From Martelella mediterranea DSM 17316 (GTDB lineage Bacteria > Pseudomonadota > Alphaproteobacteria > Rhizobiales > Rhizobiaceae), in NCBI RefSeq assembly GCF_002043005.1, contig NZ_CP020332.1, forward strand, positions 124,001 to 188,000: a stretch of 64,000 nt of DNA, written 5' to 3'. Below, piece by piece: positions 44,753 through 52,238 of this stretch. Under the pieces are notes generated by a model, which searched no databases, was not told the DNA's origin, and saw nothing but the letters and a program-made list of their open reading frames with translations. Position numbers and translations under genes: made by a program. Numbering within the stretch: position 1 is the first letter of the stretch; every line of letters starts with the position of its first letter.

Positions 44753-45340
44753 ATGACCCGCAAAACCCTGCTCGCAGCGACCGTTTTGGCCGCAACTGCA
44801 ATCGGAGGAGCCGCGATCGCGGATTCCAATCACGGACATGGGGGCCAGTCCGGCCCGAAGGATCGCGCTGGCATGATGCAGGGCGGTTCCGGAATGATGG
44901 GCAACATGGGCGGCATGTCCGATATGATGGGCATGATGAAGCGCATGCACGGCCAGATGATGGGCGGCGGCATGATGGGCGGAATGGGTCCGATGGGCGG
45001 CGGAATGATGCAGATGTTCGACGCTGACGGCGACGGCACGGTGACGCCCGAGGAAATGCGCGCCGGACTGCAGGCCAAGCTGACCGAATACGACAGCGAC
45101 GGTGACGGCACCCTGTCTATCGAGGAATTCGAGGCGCTGCACAGCGCGATGATCCGCGAGATGATGGTGGATCGCTTCCAGCATCTGGATGCCGATGGCG
45201 ACGGCGCCATCACAGCCGAAGAAATGGCGGCGCCGGCCGACAAGATGGAGCGCATGCAGAAGATGCGCGACGCAATGGGGCAGATGCAGCCCGGCGAGAG
45301 CCCCGGCATGGGCGACGGCGACATGATGAACAACGATTGA
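44753..45340 (+). CDS. Secreted Met-rich EF-hand protein
   Basis: 195-aa exported protein. A signal peptide (LLAATVLAATAIGGAAIA) is followed by a Met/Gly-rich segment of about 60 residues with many MMG/GGM motifs (residues 40-90) and three EF-hand-like loops (DADGDGTVTPEE, DSDGDGTLSIEE, DADGDGAITAEE). The EF hands should bind Ca2+; the Met motifs look like Cu(I) or Ag(I) ligands as in CopK/PcoE-type periplasmic buffers. AGGAGATAACG precedes the ATG. It is transcribed away from the two-component operon. Confidence 0.82.
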   Translation: MTRKTLLAATVLAATAIGGAAIADSNHGHGGQSGPKDRAGMMQGGSGMMGNMGGMSDMMGMMKRMHGQMMGGGMMGGMGPMGGGMMQMFDADGDGTVTPEEMRAGLQAKLTEYDSDGDGTLSIEEFEALHSAMIREMMVDRFQHLDADGDGAITAEEMAAPADKMERMQKMRDAMGQMQPGESPGMGDGDMMNND

Positions 45341-45350
45341 GCGCTTTCGG

Positions 45351-45372
45351 GCGTCGGCCTATGGGCCGACGC
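45351..45372 (+). terminator. Hairpin after the EF-hand gene
   Basis: GCGTCGGCC and GGCCGACGC form a perfect 9-bp stem with a 4-nt loop, 10 nt after the stop codon. No T-run follows. Confidence 0.55.
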
Positions 45373-45443
45373 TCGTATCCGGCACCGAGGCACGGTTTGC
45401 GAAACGGTGCTGACCTTCCCCTGCTTTGACGGAGGCAGACCTC

Positions 45444-45536
45444 ATGAGCCTTGAAATGATGACCGTTTTGCTGGTTCTCGCGACAACTGCGATCATGCGG
45501 GGACGGCTCAAACCGATCAGGCAGTCGTTCGAATAA
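45444..45536 (+). CDS. 30-aa hydrophobic peptide
   Basis: A very short frame, MSLEMMTVLLVLATTAIMRG and ten more residues, starts with ATG at 45444 behind GGAGG and ends with TAA at 45536. It has one hydrophobic stretch (residues 5-18) and a basic C-terminus, the look of a small single-pass membrane peptide. It lies 15 nt before the DUF302 gene and may be co-transcribed with it. No family is recognisable at this length. Confidence 0.45.
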   Translation: MSLEMMTVLLVLATTAIMRGRLKPIRQSFE

Positions 45537-45551
45537 CCGAAGGAGATTGAA

Positions 45552-45938
45552 ATGAATTATACCTATGACCGCTCACTCATAGGCGTCAGCATCGACGACG
45601 CGGAAATGCGCGTTCGCGCCGCCCTAGCTGATCGGGGTTTCGGTGTTCTTACCGAAATCGACGTCAAGATGACGATGAAGCAGAAGATCGACGTCGATAT
45701 GGACGGCTATCGCATCCTTGGCGCCTGCAATCCGCAAATGGCCCACAAGGCGATCGGGATCGAACCGCGCGTGGGCGCGATGTTGCCATGCAACGTTATC
45801 CTGCGCGAAACGGACGGCGGCACCGAGATCAGCGCCATCGATCCGGTGGCGTCAATGCAGGCAATCGACAACGATCAGCTCCATGAAGTCGCGTGCGAGG
45901 TGCGCGACATGCTGCGCGAGGCCGTCGATGCTGCATGA
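45552..45938 (+). CDS. DUF302-family protein
   Basis: 128-aa protein with the complete DUF302 pattern: an alternating strand start (YTYDRSLIGVSIDDAEMRVRAALADRGFGVLTEIDV), the central YRILGACNPQMAHKAI segment with its conserved Cys, and MLPCNVILRE with a second Cys. The two cysteines lie in conserved positions, and DUF302 proteins often occur in copper and heavy-metal clusters; the biochemical role is unknown. AAGGAGATTG precedes the ATG. Confidence 0.88.
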   Translation: MNYTYDRSLIGVSIDDAEMRVRAALADRGFGVLTEIDVKMTMKQKIDVDMDGYRILGACNPQMAHKAIGIEPRVGAMLPCNVILRETDGGTEISAIDPVASMQAIDNDQLHEVACEVRDMLREAVDAA

Positions 45939-45949
45939 TCGCCATATCG

Positions 45950-45980
45950 TTGACCTTCCGGTCACTGGAGGGCGTATGCA
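45950..45980 (+). promoter_or_regulatory. CueR-type promoter of the membrane protein/VTT/lgt group
   Basis: Plus strand: -35 TTGACC (45950-45955), 19-bp spacer with CCTTCC-GGTCACT-GGAGGG, -10 TATGCA (45975-45980). It begins 12 nt after the DUF302 gene ends and 46 nt before the next start. Confidence 0.85.
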
Positions 45981-46025
45981 TCGGGGAATCGGGTTCGAAC
46001 CCCAGTAACCGGGAGACAAGGCGGT

Positions 46026-46466
46026 ATGGTGGCTGACAGCATCCAGGATACAGAAGAATCCCCAACCTTCGGCGAGGGCTTCTGGGGGCCTGGCGCTGTG
46101 GGTGCCGTCTTGTTTCTGATCGCCGCTCCGGTGCATCTACTGGTGCCCCATCAGATATCGGTGGCGATCGCCGCGGTAACGTTGGCGCTGATCGGCGGAG
46201 CCTACATCGGATTTGGTGCGACCGCCAATTCGCTGAAACGCTTTTTGGCGGAACTGGCGGTCGCAGCCCTGTTCGCGGCGACCGCGCTGGCCGGATTGCT
46301 CTGGGCTCCATTGGCCTTGCCTGTCGGGTTCGCCGCACATGCCGCGTGGGATCTTCTGCATCACAACAGGGTGTTCGGCGCGCCGGTCCCGCGATGGTAC
46401 ATTCCGTTCTGCGTCGTCTTCGAGCTGTTGGCGGCAGCTTTTCTCTTCGTGCTGTATGTGCCGTGA
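46026..46466 (+). CDS. Four-helix integral membrane protein, unknown function
   Basis: 146-aa protein with four hydrophobic helices (about residues 23-41, 45-64, 74-92, 120-143). A conserved-looking AAHAAWDLLHHNRVFG segment with three His lies between helices 3 and 4, and PHQI near helix 1. The His cluster may bind metal or haem. I do not recognise the family with confidence (some similarity to DUF6010-like proteins). It directly follows a CueR-type promoter and overlaps the VTT gene. Confidence 0.65.
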   Translation: MVADSIQDTEESPTFGEGFWGPGAVGAVLFLIAAPVHLLVPHQISVAIAAVTLALIGGAYIGFGATANSLKRFLAELAVAALFAATALAGLLWAPLALPVGFAAHAAWDLLHHNRVFGAPVPRWYIPFCVVFELLAAAFLFVLYVP

Positions 46467-47158
46467 GGCCGGGAATACCACGGTTCGTGTTCGGGCGAAC
46501 CGCACAATTGGTTGCTGCGGCACTGCTAATCTTCGCCATCGTCGCCCTGGCCTTGGGTCCGCTCGCCGACGTCATCGAGAGCTTCGACGGCGAGAGAATC
46601 TCCGGCTGGATCGAGGCTGCCGGCATATGGGGACCGATCCTCATCGTCTCGCTCATGACGATCGCGATCGTCGCGACGCCTATTCCGAGCGCACCGATCG
46701 CATTGGCGGCCGGTGCCGCCTACGGGCATACTTTGGGGACCGTTTACATCGTTGCCGGAGCCGAACTCGGCGCACTTGTCGCATTCGGATTGGCGAGGGT
46801 CCTCGGGCGCGACGTGCTCGTCGGATGGCTTGGCGACAAGGTGGATGCAGGCTGGCTCGGCTCTCAGAACGCTTTGACTTTCACCGTCTTCGCCAGCCGT
46901 CTGATGCCGTTCATCTCATTCGACATTGTCAGCTACGCGGCCGGGTTGAGCCGCCTTCACTTCTGGCGTTTCGCACTCGCCACGCTTGCGGGGATCATCC
47001 CGGCCAGCTTTGTGCTCGCCCATTTAGGCAACGAGGCGGTCAGTGGGCCTTCTTCCCGCGCAATCTGGGCCGCGATCGGGCTGGGAGCGTTGACGTTTGC
47101 ACCTCTTCTGATTGTCGCCGTCAGGGACTGGAAAAAGCACCGGATGACCCATGACTGA
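46463..47158 (+). CDS. VTT-domain (TVP38/DedA-like) membrane protein
   Basis: 231-aa membrane protein with the TVP38/TMEM64 core: AIVATPIPSAPIALAAGAAYG near residue 78 and FTVFASRLMPFISFDIVSYAAGLSRL near 140, the family's re-entrant-helix signature. DedA/VTT proteins flip or scramble lipids and some affect metal tolerance. The start is a GTG at 46463 overlapping the previous stop; the ATG upstream (46346) lies inside the preceding gene. Copper-inducible by position. Confidence 0.82.
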   Translation: MRPGIPRFVFGRTAQLVAAALLIFAIVALALGPLADVIESFDGERISGWIEAAGIWGPILIVSLMTIAIVATPIPSAPIALAAGAAYGHTLGTVYIVAGAELGALVAFGLARVLGRDVLVGWLGDKVDAGWLGSQNALTFTVFASRLMPFISFDIVSYAAGLSRLHFWRFALATLAGIIPASFVLAHLGNEAVSGPSSRAIWAAIGLGALTFAPLLIVAVRDWKKHRMTHD

Positions 47159-47263
47159 TCGCCGAAAATCTCGCCTGCCGTTTCGTCGACAGGCTTCCTA
47201 TCACCTCCGGCGCGCAGCCGCCGTGGCCAATCAACCGCAAACACCAGATCAGGACCTACAGAT

Positions 47264-48187
47264 ATGTTGACCGCCGCAATTCCATTTCCCAACATCGGCC
47301 CCGATCTTTTCTCTATCGAGATCGGCGGGTTCACGTTGGCGCTGCGCTGGTATGCGCTCGCTTACATCGTCGGTATCCTGATCGGCTGGCGCATCTGCGT
47401 CGCTGCCGTTGCGCGCCCTGCGCTGTGGCCCGCTGCCGGGCCGCCACTTGATCGCCGTCAGATCGAAGACCTGCTGACCTGGATCATTATCGGCGTGATC
47501 GCTGGTGGCCGACTGGGTTTCGTGCTGTTCTACCAGCCCGAATATTACCTGGCCAATCCGCTGGAAATACTCATGATCTGGCAGGGCGGCATGTCCTTCC
47601 ACGGCGGGTTCCTCGGCGTCGCCGTTGCTGGCCTGGCATATTGTATTCGTCAGAACGCATCCATGCTGAGCACGACCGATCTTCTGGCCATCGCTACACC
47701 ACCGGGGCTGTTTCTGGGGCGGATTGCGAATTTCATCAACAACGAACTCTGGGGGCGGCCCACGGACGTGCCTTGGGCCGTGATCTTTCCGGGCGAGGTC
47801 GCCCAGACCTGTCCGGGCATCACCTCGATATGTGCCCGCCACCCCTCGCAGCTTTATGAAGGTCTGCTCGAAGGGCTGCTGCTCGGGTTCATCCTTCTTT
47901 ACCTCGCCTGGCGCCGGGGCTGGCTCAGGATGCCCGGCGCGCTGACAGGTGTTTTCCTGACCGGCTACGGTCTTGCCAGAAGCTTTGTCGAGTTGTTCCG
48001 GCAGCCCGACATGCAGTTCGTGACCTCCGACAATCCGATCGGCCATGCCCTGCACTTCGGCGATTGGGGGCTGACGATGGGACAGGTTCTTTCTGCGCCA
48101 ATGATCCTGGTCGGGCTGGCGCTGATCCTTCGAGCGGTGAACGGATCCGGGGGCGCAACCGGGCAACGATCGAAAAAAACTGCCTGA
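47264..48187 (+). CDS. lgt: Prolipoprotein diacylglyceryl transferase
   Basis: 307-aa inner-membrane enzyme that lipidates the Cys of lipobox proteins. The signature [16 protein letters not shown] (about residue 145) with Arg, Asn and Glu is present, along with HGGFLG near 102 and the conserved [15 protein letters not shown] near 228. Length and about seven helices are normal. A copy on a mobile island is probably additional to the host's essential gene and may serve the lipoproteins encoded here, for example at 30682. Confidence 0.93.
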   Translation: MLTAAIPFPNIGPDLFSIEIGGFTLALRWYALAYIVGILIGWRICVAAVARPALWPAAGPPLDRRQIEDLLTWIIIGVIAGGRLGFVLFYQPEYYLANPLEILMIWQGGMSFHGGFLGVAVAGLAYCIRQNASMLSTTDLLAIATPPGLFLGRIANFINNELWGRPTDVPWAVIFPGEVAQTCPGITSICARHPSQLYEGLLEGLLLGFILLYLAWRRGWLRMPGALTGVFLTGYGLARSFVELFRQPDMQFVTSDNPIGHALHFGDWGLTMGQVLSAPMILVGLALILRAVNGSGGATGQRSKKTA

Positions 48188-48225
48188 CCTCGGCAGCGAT
48201 CTGCAACTGGTGATTGGGAAATAGG

Positions 48226-48987
48226 ATGGCCGCAAAGTCACTTATGAATCGATTGGCGGCACCCATGAACTCGATCGTCCGTGGTACCGGGTCGATGCGA
48301 AGGTGGCGGAAAACGAAGTTTATGGGTCCAGTAATGAGACAATACGTCGGGCAAATGGGGGCATGGAATCTCACCGTTCTTGCCATCATAATTGCCTCTT
48401 GGGTCATATATAGATATTTTGCACCAAGTAACTGGCGGGAGTGGGCCAGTGCCGGGATCGTGCAAGCGTTTATCATTTCACTTTACGCCGAAATGTACGG
48501 CTTCCCTCTTACAGTATACCTTGCTGTTCGATTTTTCGGAATGGACAGGGGCGATCTCACGACCAACTTGTGGTCAAGCCTTCTGGGCTTCGACGAGGCC
48601 ATGGTTCTTGCAATGCTATTAGGCTATGCGCTCGCGCTGGTCGGCATTTGCCTCATAGTGGGAGGTTGGCGCGAACTCTACAGGAATCGAAAGAAAGGTA
48701 CCCTTGCGACGGGTCGCCTTTATAAATTTGTCCGGCACCCTCAATATTTGGGTCTGTTTATCGTCCTATTTGGAGAGGGAGTGGTGCATTGGCCAACACT
48801 ACTATCTGTTTCTTTGCTCCCGTTCATCATGTTCTTTTACATAGCATTGGCGAAAAGGGAGGAGGAGACTCTGGAACGATTGTTCGGCAAACAATATGCG
48901 CTGTATAAGCAGGATGTTCCTGCGTTTGTTCCGCGTTGGGATCAGCTTCGAGACGCTGTGATGATATGGATTTTGTTCCGAGACTAA
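48226..48987 (+). CDS. Isoprenylcysteine methyltransferase-like membrane protein
   Basis: 253-aa membrane protein. The C-terminal half has the PEMT/ICMT-type pattern (TGRLYKFVRHPQYLGLFIVLFGE, then EEETLERLFGKQYALYKQDVPAF), and the middle contains EMYGFPLTVYL. The paralogue at 54874 shows the same blocks. Members methylate small or lipid substrates; here the substrate is unknown. The true start is uncertain (48226, or an internal ATG at 48322). Base composition is visibly more AT-rich than the neighbours, and the gene's end abuts a truncated gene, so it looks like a separately inserted piece. Confidence 0.7.
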   Translation: MAAKSLMNRLAAPMNSIVRGTGSMRRWRKTKFMGPVMRQYVGQMGAWNLTVLAIIIASWVIYRYFAPSNWREWASAGIVQAFIISLYAEMYGFPLTVYLAVRFFGMDRGDLTTNLWSSLLGFDEAMVLAMLLGYALALVGICLIVGGWRELYRNRKKGTLATGRLYKFVRHPQYLGLFIVLFGEGVVHWPTLLSVSLLPFIMFFYIALAKREEETLERLFGKQYALYKQDVPAFVPRWDQLRDAVMIWILFRD

Positions 48988-48994
48988 ACGACAG

Positions 48995-49789
48995 ATGCGA
49001 CCGCCCCAGCCATTCGGCGGAGCAGATGTTCTGGTCTGCGAGTCCACCTATGGCAACCGGTCCCATTCCGACGTGGACCCAGAAGCCGAACTGGCACCGA
49101 TCCTCAAACGCACCTTTGCCCGCGGCGGCACGGTGCTGATCCCGTCCTTTGCCGTCGGACGGGTGCAGGGGCTGATGCTGCACATTGCGCGATTGATGGA
49201 GCGCGGCGATATTCCCTATGTCCCGGTGTTCCTCAACAGCCCGATGGCGGTGAATGCGACCGAGATCTATCACCGTCATCACGCCGAGCACCACGTCAGC
49301 CGCGAAGACTGCATTGCGATGTTCGAGATCGCCAAGAGGGTAAACACGGTCGAGCAATCCAAGGAGCTGAACACGCGCCAGGGCCCGATGATCATCGTCT
49401 CCGCCAGCGGAATGCTGACCGGCGGGCGTATCCTGCACCATCTGGCCAGCTTCGGCGGCGATCGGCGGAACGCGATCTTGCTCTCCGGTTTCCAGGCCGG
49501 TGGCACGCGCGGCGCGGCGCTGGCCGGAGGCGCGCGGACATTGCGCATGTTCGGACGGGAGTTCCCGATCGAGGCCGAAGTGGTTCAGCTCCAGTCCTTT
49601 TCCGGACATGCCGATGCCGATGAGATCCTGCGCTGGATGTCCGCCGGTCCCGCCCCCGAGATGACCTATCTCACCCATGGGGAACCTGTCGCCGCCGATA
49701 CCCTGCGATTTCGCGTCGAACACGAGCTAGGGCGATCCGTGCGCGTGCCCGAACATCTCGAACCCGTCTACCTGGACAGGCCGCGATGA
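48995..49789 (+). pseudogene. Beta-CASP metallo-beta-lactamase, N-terminally truncated
   Basis: 264 residues match the C-terminal half of bacterial beta-CASP nucleases of the YsnF/CPSF73 type: VLVCESTYGNRSH, GTVLIPSFAVGR, SASGMLTGGRILHHL, LLSGFQAGGTRG, LQSFSGHADADEI and LTHGEP. The metal-binding HxHxDH segment that should stand some 150 residues earlier is absent; the frame begins where family members are already in mid-domain. It should therefore be inactive as a nuclease unless the missing part is supplied. It overlaps the phosphorylase gene by ATGA. Confidence 0.8.
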
Positions 49790-51294
49790 CCGAAACGCTT
49801 GCCCTCGTTTCCTCCGGCATCGACACCTACCGGCAGCCGGTCGTCTATATGCAAGAAGACTGTCACATCTGCCGTTCCGAGGGGTTTGCTGCCCAGACAC
49901 GCATACGGATCGACCTGAAGGACCGCTGGATCATCGCGACCCTGAATGTCGTCGGCCGCGGAGCATGGCTTGCCGTGGACCAGGCGGCATTGTCCGTTTC
50001 CGCCTGGGCCGCGCTTGGCGCTGAGATTGGAGACGACGCCGCTTTCTCGCACCCTGAACCGCCCGCTTCCGCGTCTATGATCCGGGCGAAAGCCTATGGC
50101 GAAAGACTGGATCAGGCCGGTTTCGCAGGAATCGTCAGCGACACTCTCAACAGTCGGCTTTCGGATCTCGACCTTGCCGCCTTCGTGACCGCCTGCGCCG
50201 GCGACAGGCTGAACGAGGCCGAAACCGTGGCGCTGACCCGCGCCATGAAGGAAGCAGGGCAGACGCTCGACTGGGGGCAGCACACTGTCCTCGATAAGCA
50301 TTGCGTCGGCGGATTGCCGGGCAACCGCACGACACCCATCGTCGTCGCCATCGTCGCGGCGGCGGGGTATCTGTTCCCCAAGACGTCCAGCAGGGCGATC
50401 ACCTCGCCGGCGGGGACGGCCGACACGATGGAGGTCATGGCGCCCGTCGCGCTTGACGCCGCCGCGCTGCGCCGGGTGGTCGAAGCCGAGGGCGGTTGCC
50501 TCGTCTGGGGTGGCGGGCTCGCCCTCAGTCCTGCCGACGATCATTTCATCCGTGTCGAACGCCCCCTCGATTTCGACTCCACCGATCAACTCGTTGCGAG
50601 CGTACTGTCGAAAAAGGCGGCCGCCGGTGCCACCCATGTTCTGATCGACATGCCGGTCGGACCAACGGCCAAGGTGCGGTCTGCCGGAGCGGCGGAGGCT
50701 CTCGGGATACGGCTGTCTTCGGTGGCCAAGGCCTTGGGTCTGAACCTGGCGCTGCATATCAGCGACGGCATGGCTCCTGTGGGACGCGGCATCGGCCCGG
50801 CATTGGAAGCCATGGACGTGCTGGCGGTTCTGCGGCGCGCGCCGGACGCGCCTGTCGATCTGCGCGCACGGGCGCTGGATCTGGCCGGACATCTTCTAGA
50901 CCTGGCACCGGACGCCGTTGTGGGGCAGGGTCGGGTCCGCGCGCAGTCGTTTCTCGATAGTGGTGCAGCGGAGGCAAAGTTCATGGCAATTTGCGCGGCG
51001 CAGGGCGGTTTCCGCGAACCCGGAACCGCAGCGCAGCAGATCGAAATACGCGCCCCCCATGCGGGCCAGTTGACCGCCATCGACAACCGACGCATCGCAC
51101 GCATCGCCAAGCTGGCCGGTGCCCCGCGTCAGAAGAGCGCAGGCGTCCGCCTTCTGGTGCGGATCGGGGATCATATGGACAAGGGCCAGCCGCTCTATGA
51201 ACTCCATGCCGAGACACCAGGCGAACTGGCCTATGCCCTGGCCTATGCCGAGTCCCAGACCGGCGTGCTGACGCTGTCCGAGGCAGTGTCATGA
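49786..51294 (+). CDS. Thymidine/AMP phosphorylase-family enzyme
   Basis: 502-aa protein of the thymidine phosphorylase superfamily, in the branch with an N-terminal extension (about 90 residues) shared with archaeal AMP phosphorylases. Supporting motifs are the phosphate-binding KHCVGGLPGNRTTP near residue 167, TSPAGTADTMEVMAPV near 205 and SDGMAPVGRGIGPALEA near 325. It could release a base and form ribose-phosphate from nucleotides or nucleosides. It is coupled to the nuclease remnant upstream and the PRPP-synthetase-like gene downstream, a cassette also known from other proteobacteria. Confidence 0.88.
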   Translation: MTETLALVSSGIDTYRQPVVYMQEDCHICRSEGFAAQTRIRIDLKDRWIIATLNVVGRGAWLAVDQAALSVSAWAALGAEIGDDAAFSHPEPPASASMIRAKAYGERLDQAGFAGIVSDTLNSRLSDLDLAAFVTACAGDRLNEAETVALTRAMKEAGQTLDWGQHTVLDKHCVGGLPGNRTTPIVVAIVAAAGYLFPKTSSRAITSPAGTADTMEVMAPVALDAAALRRVVEAEGGCLVWGGGLALSPADDHFIRVERPLDFDSTDQLVASVLSKKAAAGATHVLIDMPVGPTAKVRSAGAAEALGIRLSSVAKALGLNLALHISDGMAPVGRGIGPALEAMDVLAVLRRAPDAPVDLRARALDLAGHLLDLAPDAVVGQGRVRAQSFLDSGAAEAKFMAICAAQGGFREPGTAAQQIEIRAPHAGQLTAIDNRRIARIAKLAGAPRQKSAGVRLLVRIGDHMDKGQPLYELHAETPGELAYALAYAESQTGVLTLSEAVS

Positions 51295-52238
51295 TCCTTG
51301 TCGCGTTTCCCGAGATGAGGCCGCTTGCCGAAGACCTGGCACTCGCGCTTGGGGCGGACCTGCTCGCTCTCGGCTGGCACCACTTCCCCGATGGCGAAAG
51401 CCTGATTTCGCTGCCCGGCGATCTGGACGGGGCCGATGTGGCATTTCTGGCGACTTTGCGCGATCCCGATCGCCTTGCCCTGCCCTTGCGCTTCGCCGCG
51501 GCGACGGCGCGCGAGATGGGCGCGCGTCGCGTCGGATTGATCGCGCCTTATCTTGGCTACATGCGGCAGGACCATCGCTTCGAGCGCGGGCAGGCGGTAA
51601 GCGCACCGCTGTTCGCGCAATTCCTGGGGGAAAGTTTCGACTGGCTGGTGACCGTGGATCCGCATCTGCACCGCATCGCGCGGCTGCAAAATGTCTTCCC
51701 GATGCCTGCCATTCGCGCCGTATCCGCCCCGCTGCTTGCGACCTGGATCAGCACGAACCTGCCAGACGCCGTTCTTCTGGGCCCTGACAGCGAAAGCCAA
51801 CAATGGGTGGCTGAGGTGGCCCGGCTGGCCGGACGGCCCTATGAGGTCTTGCGCAAGGTGAGATCCGGTGACCGCAGTGTCGATGTCAGTGTGCCCGAAA
51901 GCGCGGCGCTGCGCGAAGGCACACCGATGATCCTCGACGACATCGCGTCTTCGGGGTCCACGATGGCTCGTGCCGTCGAAAGGTTGCTTGCGGCCGGAAC
52001 CGCCGCGCCTGTCTGCCTGGCTATCCATGCGGTCTTTGCGCACGGCGCTCAGGACGCCATTCTGTCGGCTGGTGCGGCAAGGATCATCACCACCGACACC
52101 ATACCCCATCCAACGAATGCGATCGGAATTGCCGGTTTATTGGCCGAAGCGATCCTTTCTGTGGTGACAGCCCTTGACCTTCCAGTTGCCGGAACAATTA
52201 GGCTGGACCCGAATCACGCCGAGAGGACAACCGAATGA
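51291..52238 (+). CDS. prs: Ribose-phosphate pyrophosphokinase-like protein
   Basis: 315-aa PRPP-synthetase family member. Evidence is the N-terminal HHFPDGESL near residue 31, the [23 protein letters not shown] block near 85, the TVDPHLHR metal site near 120 and the PRPP loop [13 protein letters not shown] near 214 (usual consensus DDxxxTGxT). It would form PRPP from ribose 5-phosphate and ATP, or use a related ribose phosphate from the phosphorylase upstream. The gene's last 60 nt contain the CueR-type promoter of the next gene, whose ATG overlaps its stop. Confidence 0.85.
   Translation: MILVAFPEMRPLAEDLALALGADLLALGWHHFPDGESLISLPGDLDGADVAFLATLRDPDRLALPLRFAAATAREMGARRVGLIAPYLGYMRQDHRFERGQAVSAPLFAQFLGESFDWLVTVDPHLHRIARLQNVFPMPAIRAVSAPLLATWISTNLPDAVLLGPDSESQQWVAEVARLAGRPYEVLRKVRSGDRSVDVSVPESAALREGTPMILDDIASSGSTMARAVERLLAAGTAAPVCLAIHAVFAHGAQDAILSAGAARIITTDTIPHPTNAIGIAGLLAEAILSVVTALDLPVAGTIRLDPNHAERTTE
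52174..52204 (+). promoter_or_regulatory. CueR-type promoter inside prs, for the CopB-like ATPase
   Basis: Plus strand: -35 TTGACC (52174-52179), 19-bp spacer with CCTTCC-AGTTGCC-GGAAC, -10 TAGGCT (52199-52204). It lies within the last codons of prs, 31 nt before the ATPase start. Confidence 0.85.

Noticed and set aside
44881..45010. ATGATG/GGCATG-rich repeats as a possible CRISPR or tandem repeat array
   Set aside because: They are codons of the Met/Gly-rich segment of the EF-hand protein; spacing is irregular and there are no spacers.
45409..45435. GACCTTCCCCTGCTTTGACGG as a ninth CueR-type site
   Set aside because: The second half-site is too far away (no GGAA at the right spacing), and no -10 stands at 19 bp from the TTGACC-like hexamer.
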